NCBI RefSeq assembly: GCF_014873485.1
Contig: NZ_JADBDT010000001.1
Span: 1,550,001 to 1,614,000, forward strand
Source of the DNA: Sphingopyxis sp. OAS728
GTDB taxonomy: Bacteria; Pseudomonadota; Alphaproteobacteria; Sphingomonadales; Sphingomonadaceae
DNA: 64,000 nt
Direction: 5' to 3'
Part shown: piece after piece, positions 26,582-34,538 of the stretch
How the letters are laid out: each line of letters begins with the position of its first letter
How positions within the stretch are numbered: the stretch's first letter is position 1
The notes under the pieces: generated by a model
Database searches by the model: none
Told to the model about the DNA's origin: nothing
Seen by the model: only the letters and a program-made list of their open reading frames with translations
Program-made: the position numbers and the translations under genes

Positions 26582-28123
26582 TCACGCTACCATGCCGCGC
26601 TGGATGAATTCGGCGACCAGCAGCAAGGCATAGAGGCCGACGAGTGCGCCCCCGCCGCCCGCGAGCCAGATGAGTTTCTTGCGCCGGTCGAGATGGCGTT
26701 CCGCCGTCACGACTTCGGTGATCGATCCGATTACTGGCAGGCCGCTTGCGCGTTCGAGCTTTGCCGCGGTCGCATAGCTGGTGCGGACCTGGCCGAGCCC
26801 GAAGGCCGCGCCGACGCCGCCGCCGATGCCCGCGAGCAGGACGAGCGTCAGGAACAGGGGCCGGTTGGGAGCCGCGGGGCTGGTCGGTTTCGACGGCGGG
26901 TCGAGCAGCTCTATCTTGATTGCGTCGGTTTCGGTCTGCACCTCGCCGCGCATGCGGACCTGTTCGCGCTGCGCGAGCAATTTGTCATACTGCGCCTTGA
27001 ACGCGGTATATTCGCCGTTGATCCGGTCATATTCGGCGGCAATGCCGGGGTTCTGGATCTGCTGCGAGGTGATCTTGGCGATGTCGCCCGTCAGCTGCGC
27101 CTTGCGCGCCGACAGCGCGCTGACCGTCGCCTGGCGTTCGGCGCGCATCGCCGCGAGCGAGGCATAGGCGGGGTTTTGCGAATTGCCGCCGCCACTGGCG
27201 CCCGCACCTTCGCGGTCGGCGATGGCTTTCAGCGAGGCGATCTGGCTTTTCAGCGCGATGATATCGGGGTGCGCGTCGGTCAGCCCGCGCGCGCGCATCG
27301 ACGAGAGTTCGTTCTGCGCCCCGGCAAGCTGCTGGCGCGCGACGCCGCCGCCCACGCCGCCCATGCCGGGGACGTTGATCGTCGCGGGGGTCGAGGCGAG
27401 CTGGCCGTTCGCGGCAGCAAGCTGCGCCTGCGCCGACACGAGCTGCGAATCGATCTGGCCGAGTTCGGCGCGCGCGGCGTCGACCCGCTGGGCGGGTGAG
27501 CCGCTGCCGCCGGGGATCAGGCCGATATTCTGCGCTTCGAACGCGCCGCGGCGCGCTTCGACCTCGCGCAGCGCCTTTTCGCGGTCGGCGATCTGGGCGT
27601 CGAGGAATTTCAGGCCTTCGCGCGCGTTCATCCGGCCGCCGCGCAGCTGGTCGTCGCGAAATACGGTGATCAGGCTGTCGAGCACGCCCGAGGCGAGCTT
27701 GGCATTGTCGGCGTCGGACAGGCTGCCGACCGCGACGCTCGAGGTGATTTCGAAGATATTGTCCTGCTGCGGAACGACCTTGATATTCTTTTGCAACATC
27801 GCGACGGCGCCGGCCTTTTCGCGTTCGTTCGCGCCGGCGGGGAGCAGGCCCGTGGTCGCTGCAACCTTTTCCATGTTGCGCGCGCTGGTCAGCGTTTCGC
27901 GGATCTGGTCGAGCTGCGGACGCCCGCCACCGCCCTGCGCGTCGTCGGGAAGGATTTCGTTGACGTCGACGAGCAGCCGGGCGCGGCTGTCATAGCGGTT
28001 GGGGATCGACGCGATCGCCAGCCAGCCGAGGATGCAGATGCCCCACGCCACCGCCAGCACGAGCCACCGGCGCGTCCAGACGCTGTGCAGCGCCACCCGG
28101 AATTCGTCGTAAAGGCTGGTCAT
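26582..28123 (-). CDS. Polysaccharide chain-length determinant, XrtA system
   Basis: A 513-residue PCP/Wzz-type inner-membrane protein. One membrane segment lies near residues 20-40 (LAVAWGICILGWLAI), then a Wzz-like periplasmic domain with long coiled coil (EARRGAFEAQNIG, then LSSMRARGLTDAHPDIIALKS), a PPSKPTSPAAPNRP motif before the next segment, and two C-terminal membrane segments. It controls polymer length together with the ATPase encoded just after it. The stop overlaps the alternative GTG start of that gene. Confidence 0.92.
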   Translation of the reverse strand: MTSLYDEFRVALHSVWTRRWLVLAVAWGICILGWLAIASIPNRYDSRARLLVDVNEILPDDAQGGGGRPQLDQIRETLTSARNMEKVAATTGLLPAGANEREKAGAVAMLQKNIKVVPQQDNIFEITSSVAVGSLSDADNAKLASGVLDSLITVFRDDQLRGGRMNAREGLKFLDAQIADREKALREVEARRGAFEAQNIGLIPGGSGSPAQRVDAARAELGQIDSQLVSAQAQLAAANGQLASTPATINVPGMGGVGGGVARQQLAGAQNELSSMRARGLTDAHPDIIALKSQIASLKAIADREGAGASGGGNSQNPAYASLAAMRAERQATVSALSARKAQLTGDIAKITSQQIQNPGIAAEYDRINGEYTAFKAQYDKLLAQREQVRMRGEVQTETDAIKIELLDPPSKPTSPAAPNRPLFLTLVLLAGIGGGVGAAFGLGQVRTSYATAAKLERASGLPVIGSITEVVTAERHLDRRKKLIWLAGGGGALVGLYALLLVAEFIQRGMVA

Positions 28124-28171
28124 CGGTCGAAATGGATCCTTGGGAGATGGGTGGGAGGCGGCCGGTCGATA

Positions 28172-28828
28172 TCAGAACATGCTTTCGGGGATGATGATCA
28201 CATCGCCCGGCTGAAGCCGCACGTTCGCCTTGATATCGCCGCGCTTGATCAGGTCATTCAGCCGCAGGCCAAACTCCTGCTGCTTCCCACTGCCCTTGTC
28301 GAAACGGACGAGTCGCGCCTTGTTTCCAGCGGCATATTCGCCGAGGCCGCCGACTGCAATCATTGCGTCGAGCACGGTCATGTTGGCGCGGAACGGGATC
28401 GACGCCGGTTTCTCGGTCGCGCCGACGACGCGCACCTGCTGCGAGAAGGTGCTGTTGAAGCTGGTGACGATCACGCTGACAATCGGATCGGTGATATATT
28501 GGCTGAGCTGGAGCTTCAGATCCTGCTGCAGCATCGTGGGGGTTTTCCCCACTGCGGGCATGTCGGTGATCAGCGGGGTGGTGATGCGGCCGTCGGGGCG
28601 CACCTGGACCTTGCCGCCGAGTTCGGGGTTGCGCCACACGAAGATCTGGAGCTCGTCGAGCGGACCGATGATATATTCCTCGCCCGGCCCTTCCTGGTTC
28701 GCGACGAAGTTCGCGCTGGGCAGTTGCGGCGCGGGGCCACCGGCGCCCATGCAACCCGTCAGCGCGGTCGCGGCGATGCCCGACACGAGCGCGGCGCGCG
28801 CGATACGGAGCGAAGGGAACGAAGCCAT
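28172..28828 (-). CDS. Polysaccharide export lipoprotein (Wza/EpsE-like), XrtA system
   Basis: A 218-residue outer-membrane export protein. It has a lipoprotein signal with lipobox ALTGC (Cys26), a Poly_export domain beginning YIIGPLDELQIFVWRNPELGG, and SLBB-like sequence VRVVGATEKPASIPF, ending with PGDVIIIPESMF. It forms the periplasm/outer-membrane part of the polysaccharide exporter. It is the first gene of the long XrtA operon; an AT-rich regulatory region lies upstream. Confidence 0.93.
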   Translation of the reverse strand: MASFPSLRIARAALVSGIAATALTGCMGAGGPAPQLPSANFVANQEGPGEEYIIGPLDELQIFVWRNPELGGKVQVRPDGRITTPLITDMPAVGKTPTMLQQDLKLQLSQYITDPIVSVIVTSFNSTFSQQVRVVGATEKPASIPFRANMTVLDAMIAVGGLGEYAAGNKARLVRFDKGSGKQQEFGLRLNDLIKRGDIKANVRLQPGDVIIIPESMF

Positions 28829-29002
28829 AATCCATCAACCTTTCGGGGCCATCAGGGGAACCGCGGTCCGGAAACTCCGCGGCGACAGCCATTGCGTCAG
28901 CTTCCGCCATTGCTCGAAAAGGGTGAACATAATGTTAGTATTGACATAAGTTTGGACCGCGCTCGTCGCAAACTGTCCCGATAGGGAACAGATTCAGGCG
29001 CG
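28829..29002 (-). promoter_or_regulatory. Putative promoter region of the XrtA polysaccharide operon
   Basis: The gap upstream of the export lipoprotein gene has an AT-rich island unlike its surroundings, with the palindrome AACATAATGTT (28926-28936) and, on the minus strand, two TTATGT repeats. CCGCGG occurs twice 10 bases apart (28861-28882). I looked for a sigma-54 site (GG-N10-GC), since XrtA loci are often under PrsR control, and found none convincing. Confidence 0.35.
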
Positions 29003-30232
29003 TCAGACGAGCATTTCGCGCGCCGGTCCCTGCCCGAGGAAGGTCGCCGGGCTCGCGCTCGCGCCATAGGCGCCAGCGAGGAAGATTGCGATGAGGTCGC
29101 CGACCCCTGCGCGGGGGAGCGCGACCTGATCGCCGAGGCGGTCGAGCGGAGTGCATAGACAGCCGACGACCGAGACGGTTTCGGTGGGCTCGCGGCCGAA
29201 GGCGCCCGCGACCGCGATCGGATAGTTACGGCGGATCACGGTGCCGAAATTACCGCTGGCAGCAAGCTGGTGATGGAGGCCGCCGTCGGTGACGAGGAAG
29301 GTTTCACCATGGCTGACCTTCCGGTCGACGATGCGGGTGAGATAGACCCCCGCCTCGGCGACGAGCCAGCGGCCGAGTTCCATCGCGAAATGGCTTTTGG
29401 CGAGCACCGGGTCGCGCGCCGCGAGCGTCTCGGTAAGCGCGGCTCCGACGGCCCGCACGTCGACCGCCGTGTCGCCGGGGAAATAGGGCACGCCCATCCC
29501 GCCGCCGAGATTGACGAGCGGCGGGGTCTCGCCGATCTCGTTCGCGAGCCGCGCCGCGAGCGCCACGGTCTGCGCCTGCGTGTCGGCGATCGCCGCAGCA
29601 TCAAGTGCCTGCGATCCCGCAAAAATATGGAAGCCCTGCCAGTCGGCGCCGGCATCGATCAGGCGGCGGACGAGCGCCGGGACCTCGGCGGCGTCGACCC
29701 CGAAAGGCTTGGCACCGCCGCCCATCTTCATCCCCGACCCCTTGAGGTCGAAGTCTGGATTGACGCGCACCGCAAGGCTGGGCGTGAGGCCGAGATGCCC
29801 GGCGATCGACAGCGCGCGTTCGGCCTCGCCCACGGATTCGAGGTTGAGCGTCGCGCCGGCGCTGATCGTCGCTTCGAGTTCGCGATCGCGTTTGCCGGGG
29901 CCGGCAAAGCTGATGTCGCCCGCCGGCATCCCGCTCGCGAGCGCGGCCTTGAGTTCGCCGCCCGAGGCGACATCGAACCCGTCGACCAGCCGCGCCATGA
30001 AGGCGAGCAACGGCGCGTAAGGGTTCGCCTTCATCGCATAATGGAGCTGCACCCCGCCGGGCATCGCGGCGCGCCATTCGGCGACGCGCGCGGTCAGCAT
30101 GGCGCTGTCGTAAACGAACAGCGGCGTGTCGCCCGCGACGTCGGCGAGCGCCTCGGCGCGGTCACCACCGACAAGCAGCATGCCGCTGACATCGGCGCGA
30201 AAACCGGGCGGGATGGGGCCGTGCGGTTTCAT
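29003..30232 (-). CDS. PLP-dependent decarboxylase, XrtA system
   Basis: A 409-residue alanine-racemase-fold (fold III) decarboxylase related to diaminopimelate and ornithine decarboxylases. Lys68 in LHYAMKANPY is the PLP-binding lysine; FDVASGGEL, INPDF-like VRVNPDFDLKGSG, NLGGGMGVPYFPGD and the late VGCLCTPLDRLG (active-site Cys) follow. This subgroup marks XrtA loci and its substrate is not known. The ATG at 30232 overlaps the ligase stop (ATGA), so ligase and decarboxylase are coupled. It could decarboxylate the amino acid handled by the ligase and carrier protein. Confidence 0.9.
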   Translation of the reverse strand: MKPHGPIPPGFRADVSGMLLVGGDRAEALADVAGDTPLFVYDSAMLTARVAEWRAAMPGGVQLHYAMKANPYAPLLAFMARLVDGFDVASGGELKAALASGMPAGDISFAGPGKRDRELEATISAGATLNLESVGEAERALSIAGHLGLTPSLAVRVNPDFDLKGSGMKMGGGAKPFGVDAAEVPALVRRLIDAGADWQGFHIFAGSQALDAAAIADTQAQTVALAARLANEIGETPPLVNLGGGMGVPYFPGDTAVDVRAVGAALTETLAARDPVLAKSHFAMELGRWLVAEAGVYLTRIVDRKVSHGETFLVTDGGLHHQLAASGNFGTVIRRNYPIAVAGAFGREPTETVSVVGCLCTPLDRLGDQVALPRAGVGDLIAIFLAGAYGASASPATFLGQGPAREMLV

Positions 30233-31761
30233 GCCGTCACCTCCTTGGCCCAATTGGCGGCGATCGCCACGCGGTCGAGCTTGCCATTGGGATTGCGCGG
30301 CAGGACGTCCCGCCATTCGATCGCCTGCGGCTGCATGAAATTGGGGAGATTCTGGCGAAGATACGCCGCTAGGCCCTCTTCATCGACGATACCATCCTTG
30401 CCACGAACGATCAGGACGATCGCGGCCCCGAGCCGCTGATCGGGGACACCGAACGCCACGGCTTCGTAGATCAGACCCGACGCGACCGCGACATCCTCGA
30501 CCTCGGTCGGGCTGACGCGGTTGCCTGCGGTCTTGATCATCGCATCATCGCGTCCGACAAAATAGAGGAGATGGTTGGCGTCGCGGCGCACGGTGTCGCC
30601 CGACCACACCGCCATCCCGCCATATTCGGAGGCACCCGGCGCGGGCTTGAAGCGCTGCGCGGTGCGTTCCTCGTCCTGCCAATAGCCCTTGGCGACGAGC
30701 GGGCCGCAATGGACGAGTTCGCCGGGTTCCTCGTCGGCGGTTATCGTGCCATCGGTCCGGCACACGAGAATCTCGGCGTGCGGGATCGCGCGGCCCATCG
30801 AGGTCGGATGATCGGCGACGAGTTTCGGATCGAGGAAGGTCGAGCGGAACGCCTCGGTCAGCCCGTACATCGGGTAGATATCGGCGTTCGGGAACGTCCT
30901 GCGCATCGCGTCGATCAGCGACGGTGTCAACGCGCCGCCGCTGTTCGTCAGGCGTTTCAGATGCGCCGCCGTTTCGGCAGGCCATTCGGCCTCGACGAGT
31001 TGAACCCAGAGCGGCGGCACGCCCGCGAGCGTCGTCGCCTTGTGCCGCGCGACCGCCTTCACGACGTCACGCGCGGTCAGATAGTCGAGCGGCGCCACCG
31101 CCGCGCCCGCATACCAGCTCGAAAGAAGCTGGTTCTGGCCGTAGTCGAAGCTGAGCGGCAGCACGGCGAGCACGCGGTCATCGGGCGCGATCCCGAGATA
31201 GGAGGCGACGCTCTCGGCACCGAGCCACAGGTTCGCGTGGCTGAGCATCACGCCCTTCGGCCGCCCGGTCGAGCCGCTGGTGTACAGGATCGCGGCGAGG
31301 TCGCCCGGCTCGGCGATCGAGAGCGGCAGCCCCTGCCCGCCCGAATCAATGACTTCCTCGCCGATCTTCAGATCCTGCACCACGCATTCGTCGGGCAGTC
31401 CGTCGCCGAGCATCTCTGCGCGCGCGCCGTTGGTGACGAGCAATTTCGCGCCGCTGTCCGACAGGATATGCGCGACCTGCGGCCCCTTGAGCAGCGGATT
31501 AACCGGCACATGGATCAGCCCCGCGCGCGCCGCGGCAAGCGGCATCAGGCAGGCGAGCCGCGTCTTCGCGCTCCAGCTTGCGACGCGTTCGCCGGGGCCG
31601 CCGGCCTGCTCGATCAACCATGACGCCAACCGGCCGACGCCGGCGTCGAGCTCGGCGAAGGTCGTGATGCGATCGCCGATCAGCAGCGCAGGCGCGCCCG
31701 GCGCGCCGCGGCGGGCGAGATGGTCGAGAGGAAGCGAGGGCGGGTTTTTGACTTTGGTCAT
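30229..31761 (-). CDS. AMP-forming acyl/aminoacyl ligase, XrtA system
   Basis: A 510-residue ANL-superfamily adenylating enzyme. The core motif YTSGSTGRPKGVMLSH lies at about 160-175; YPMYGLTEAFRSTFLDP, a GDTVRRD hinge region and a C-terminal NPNGKLDRVAI with the catalytic Lys are present. It activates a carboxylic or amino acid as an adenylate and passes it to CoA or to a carrier protein. With the ACP gene 1 kb away on the other strand, loading of that ACP is a reasonable inference. Its start faces the GNAT gene at 31797, 35 bases away. Confidence 0.9.
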   Translation of the reverse strand: MTKVKNPPSLPLDHLARRGAPGAPALLIGDRITTFAELDAGVGRLASWLIEQAGGPGERVASWSAKTRLACLMPLAAARAGLIHVPVNPLLKGPQVAHILSDSGAKLLVTNGARAEMLGDGLPDECVVQDLKIGEEVIDSGGQGLPLSIAEPGDLAAILYTSGSTGRPKGVMLSHANLWLGAESVASYLGIAPDDRVLAVLPLSFDYGQNQLLSSWYAGAAVAPLDYLTARDVVKAVARHKATTLAGVPPLWVQLVEAEWPAETAAHLKRLTNSGGALTPSLIDAMRRTFPNADIYPMYGLTEAFRSTFLDPKLVADHPTSMGRAIPHAEILVCRTDGTITADEEPGELVHCGPLVAKGYWQDEERTAQRFKPAPGASEYGGMAVWSGDTVRRDANHLLYFVGRDDAMIKTAGNRVSPTEVEDVAVASGLIYEAVAFGVPDQRLGAAIVLIVRGKDGIVDEEGLAAYLRQNLPNFMQPQAIEWRDVLPRNPNGKLDRVAIAANWAKEVTA

Positions 31762-31796
31762 CGGCTGTTAGGACTGGAGTGATAGAGGGCGGCACC

Positions 31797-32786
31797 ATGC
31801 AAGGGAACGGTGAACATCACGCTAATGATGATGCGGCACGCGCCGCAGGCTTCGCCGCGCCTTTCGACCGAGCCCTTTGGTTCGACTTGCTCGCGGCGCA
31901 TGGCTTCGCGGGCCTGGGACGGTTCGATGCGCGCGGCCAGGCTGACGCCACGACCGCATGGCTGCCGCTCCGGGTCGAAAAGCCCGGCCATCTCGCCGGT
32001 CTGACGAACTGGTACAGTTTCGCGATCCGGCCGCTCTTTGCGGGTGGCGGCGATCGCAGCACCGCGCTCGTCGACCTCTTTCGCAATTTGCGCGCGAAGG
32101 CTGCGCGGTTGTCGCTCTATCCGGTTCGCGACGAGGAGCAGCGGGATATCGTCGCCGCGCTGCGCGATGCCGGCTGGTGGGTGAAGGCAAGCCCGGCCGG
32201 TGATCGCCACTGGCTCGACCTCGGCGAAATGGATCATGATGCCTGGTGGGCGAGCCGCCCGGGCGCGTTGCGGAGCACCGTCCAGCGCAAGGCGAAGAAG
32301 GGTATCGTCGACATCCAGCTGCTGACCGATTTCGATGCCGAAAGCTGGGCCGCCTATGAGCAAATTTATGCCGCGAGCTGGAAACCCGAAGAGGGTCATC
32401 CCGCGCTGCTCCGCGCCTTTGCTGAGGCCGAGAGCGATGGCGGCCGGCTGCGCATGGGAATCGCGCGCATCGACGGCGTACCGGTTGCGGCACAATATTG
32501 GACGGTCGAGTACAGCACCGCCTTCATCCACAAGCTCGCGCATGTCGAGGATAGTTTGAAAGCCTCTCCTGGCACTTTGCTGTCGGCGGCGCTGTTCCGC
32601 CATGTCATCGAGGTCGACGGCGTGAAGCGCATCGATTTCGGCACCGGCAACGATGGCTACAAGCGCGACTGGATGAACCGGCACGACCCGCTGTGGCGCA
32701 TCGAGGCTTTCAATCCGTCCCGGCTCGCGGCATGGGGACCGGCATTGAAGGCATTTGCCCGTTCCGTTCTGAGGAAAGAAAAGTGA
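31797..32786 (+). CDS. GNAT-fold acyltransferase beside the ACP
   Basis: A 329-residue protein of the same broad FemAB/GNAT type as the genes at 14765 and 20626 but clearly distinct. Typical are GALRSTVQRKAKKGIVDIQ, AAYEQIYAASWKPEEGHPALLRAFAEAE, IDGVPVAAQYWTVE and a late IDFGTGNDGYKRDWM. The ATG at 31797 follows GAGGGCGG; a GTG at 31779 would add six residues. The stop overlaps the GTG start of the ACP gene, which suggests it uses an acyl-ACP donor; that is inference. Confidence 0.78.
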   Translation: MQGNGEHHANDDAARAAGFAAPFDRALWFDLLAAHGFAGLGRFDARGQADATTAWLPLRVEKPGHLAGLTNWYSFAIRPLFAGGGDRSTALVDLFRNLRAKAARLSLYPVRDEEQRDIVAALRDAGWWVKASPAGDRHWLDLGEMDHDAWWASRPGALRSTVQRKAKKGIVDIQLLTDFDAESWAAYEQIYAASWKPEEGHPALLRAFAEAESDGGRLRMGIARIDGVPVAAQYWTVEYSTAFIHKLAHVEDSLKASPGTLLSAALFRHVIEVDGVKRIDFGTGNDGYKRDWMNRHDPLWRIEAFNPSRLAAWGPALKAFARSVLRKEK

Positions 32787-33049
32787 CCGATAGCAGCTCC
32801 GTCGACGCCACCCTCCGCGCCCTGCTCGCCGATGTGCTCGGCCTTGGAGACGATCGCGCCGCGGCGCTGACCGAGGATAGCGGGCTGTTCGGCGAACTGC
32901 CCGAGTTCGATTCGATGGCGGTCGCGACGGTGCTGACCGAGATGGAAGACCGGCTGGGCATCCTGATCGACGATGACGAGATCGACGGCGAAATCTTTGA
33001 AACCTACGGCAATTTGCTCGCCTTTTCGCTGCGCAAAGTGACCGACTGA
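32783..33049 (+). CDS. Acyl carrier protein, XrtA system
   Basis: An 88-residue acidic four-helix carrier. Ser44 in EFDSMAVATVLTEME is the phosphopantetheine attachment site. The start is GTG at 32783, overlapping the GNAT stop (GTGA) and preceded by GAGGAAAG. It is not the fatty-acid AcpP: the helix-II sequence is DSM, not DSL, and the neighbours are the XrtA ligase, decarboxylase and hydrolases. It probably carries the acyl or aminoacyl group activated by the ligase. Confidence 0.9.
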   Translation: MTDSSSVDATLRALLADVLGLGDDRAAALTEDSGLFGELPEFDSMAVATVLTEMEDRLGILIDDDEIDGEIFETYGNLLAFSLRKVTD

Positions 33050-33063
33050 TCCCGGATGCGCGC

Positions 33064-33732
33064 ATGAGCGAACATCGGCTGCGCATCGTCCCCGCGGGTA
33101 CACCCCGCGCCACCATCCTGATCGTCCCGCCGCTGTTCGAGGAAGCGAACCGCACGCGCCGTACGCTGGTGCTCGCGATGCGCGCGCTGGCGGCTGACGG
33201 ATTTGCGGCGCTGCTGCCCGACCTGCCGGGGCAGAATGAGAGCCTTATTCCGCTCGTCGAGGTCGATATGGTTTGCTGGCAGGATGCACTCGCCGAAGTG
33301 GTATCCGGGATCGATGGCCCTGCGATCGTCGCCTCGTGTCGCGGCGGCGCACTGATCGACCACAAGGCTGAGGCCAAAGCATGGTGGCGCCTTGCCCCCG
33401 TCGGTGGCGCGTCGCTGCTCCGTACGTTGATGCGCGCGCGCATCAGCGCTGACCGCGAAGCTGGCGTCGCGTCTTCGCTCGAGAGCCTTCAGGACGAGGC
33501 GAAAACCACGCCGCTGTTGCTCGCCGGCAATCACCTGTCGCCCGCGATGATCGCGCAGCTTGGCGCGAGCGAGGCGCAGGCGGTGGAGCCGCTACGCAGC
33601 ATCGGTCTCGGCGCCGACGGCATCGCGGGAACGCCACTGTGGCTGCGCGCCGAGCCCGGCGAAGACGCCGCGATGGCAGCGGCGATCGCCGCCGATATTT
33701 CCGCATGGAGCAAGACATGCGGCATCAGCTGA
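33064..33732 (+). CDS. Alpha/beta-hydrolase-like protein 2, XrtA system
   Basis: A 222-residue alpha/beta-hydrolase-like protein of a type recurring in XrtA loci. It opens with the family-like ILIVPPLFEEANRTRRTLVLA and LLPDLPGQNES. Where a hydrolase would carry G-x-S-x-G it has ASCRGG (residues 90-95), so the nucleophile would be Cys92 or be lost. No obvious catalytic His follows, and the chain is short. It may be non-catalytic or work with its neighbour, whose gene overlaps its 3' end by 16 bases. Confidence 0.75.
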   Translation: MSEHRLRIVPAGTPRATILIVPPLFEEANRTRRTLVLAMRALAADGFAALLPDLPGQNESLIPLVEVDMVCWQDALAEVVSGIDGPAIVASCRGGALIDHKAEAKAWWRLAPVGGASLLRTLMRARISADREAGVASSLESLQDEAKTTPLLLAGNHLSPAMIAQLGASEAQAVEPLRSIGLGADGIAGTPLWLRAEPGEDAAMAAAIAADISAWSKTCGIS

Positions 33733-34538
33733 GTTTCACCTGCGAAGGCGACACGCTCGCCGCGACGCTCGACGAAGCGCCGGGCAGCACCGGCCTGCTG
33801 ATCGTGTCGGGCGGCAACGAAATCCGCAGCGGGGCGCATCGCGGCATGGCGATGCTCGCGGCACGGATCGCCGAGGCGGGCTATCCGGTGTTCCGTTTCG
33901 ACCGCCGCGGGATCGGCGACAGCGAGGGCGCGAACGGGGGCTTCGAGAGCAGCGGACCCGATATCGCTGCAGCCGTTGCGGCGTTTCGCGAGGCCGCGCC
34001 GCAGGTCGCGCGCATCGTCGCGTTCGGCAATTGCGACGCGGGGAGCGCGCTGTTGCTGCACCAGCCGCTCGCGCTCGACGCGCTGATCCTTGCCAATCCG
34101 TGGACTTATGACGGCGAGCAGGCGGACAGCACCGACGAACCCGCCCTGCCCCCTGCCTCCGCTATCCGCGCGCGCTACTGGTCGCGGCTGAAAGATCCGG
34201 CAAGCCTGCTGCGACTGATCAAGGGCGAGATCGACTTTCGCAAGCTGCTGCGCGGACTATCCGCGCTCAAACAGGCGCCGCAACCGGCCGTAACCGACAG
34301 CCTCGCCTACCGTCTCGACAGTACGCTGGCCGAGCTTCTCTGCCCGGTGACGATCCTGCTCGCGATCGGCGACCGGACCGCGCAAGCCTTCATCGAAAGC
34401 TGCGGCCCGTCGCTCGCCTATATCGAAAAGAACCCCTGCACGATCCGAATCGAGCGCCTCGCCAGTACGTCGCACAGCTTTGCAGGCGACGATGCGGACT
34501 GGCTCGCGGCGCAAATTCTGACGGCTCTCGCCGCTTAG
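33717..34538 (+). CDS. Alpha/beta-hydrolase-like protein 1, XrtA system
   Basis: A 273-residue alpha/beta hydrolase with a Cys in the nucleophile elbow: FGNCDAGS (Cys106) in place of G-x-S-x-G. Supporting residues are the oxyanion-region GGNEIRSGAHRG, FRFDRRGIGDSEG, a late Asp in LLAIGDRTA and His in STSHSFAGDD. Cys nucleophiles occur in enzymes that handle acyl thioesters or transfer acyl groups, so action on acyl-ACP is plausible. The start at 33717 overlaps the preceding gene, and the stop overlaps trxB tail to tail by 4 bases. Confidence 0.82.
   Translation: MRHQLSFTCEGDTLAATLDEAPGSTGLLIVSGGNEIRSGAHRGMAMLAARIAEAGYPVFRFDRRGIGDSEGANGGFESSGPDIAAAVAAFREAAPQVARIVAFGNCDAGSALLLHQPLALDALILANPWTYDGEQADSTDEPALPPASAIRARYWSRLKDPASLLRLIKGEIDFRKLLRGLSALKQAPQPAVTDSLAYRLDSTLAELLCPVTILLAIGDRTAQAFIESCGPSLAYIEKNPCTIRIERLASTSHSFAGDDADWLAAQILTALAA

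Noticed and set aside
28829..29002. Sigma-54 promoter for the XrtA operon
   Set aside because: No GG-N10-GC pair with the expected flanking bases on the minus strand.
28172..34538. Horizontally acquired island
   Set aside because: Codon and GC character match the neighbours; no integrase, direct repeats or transposase are seen.
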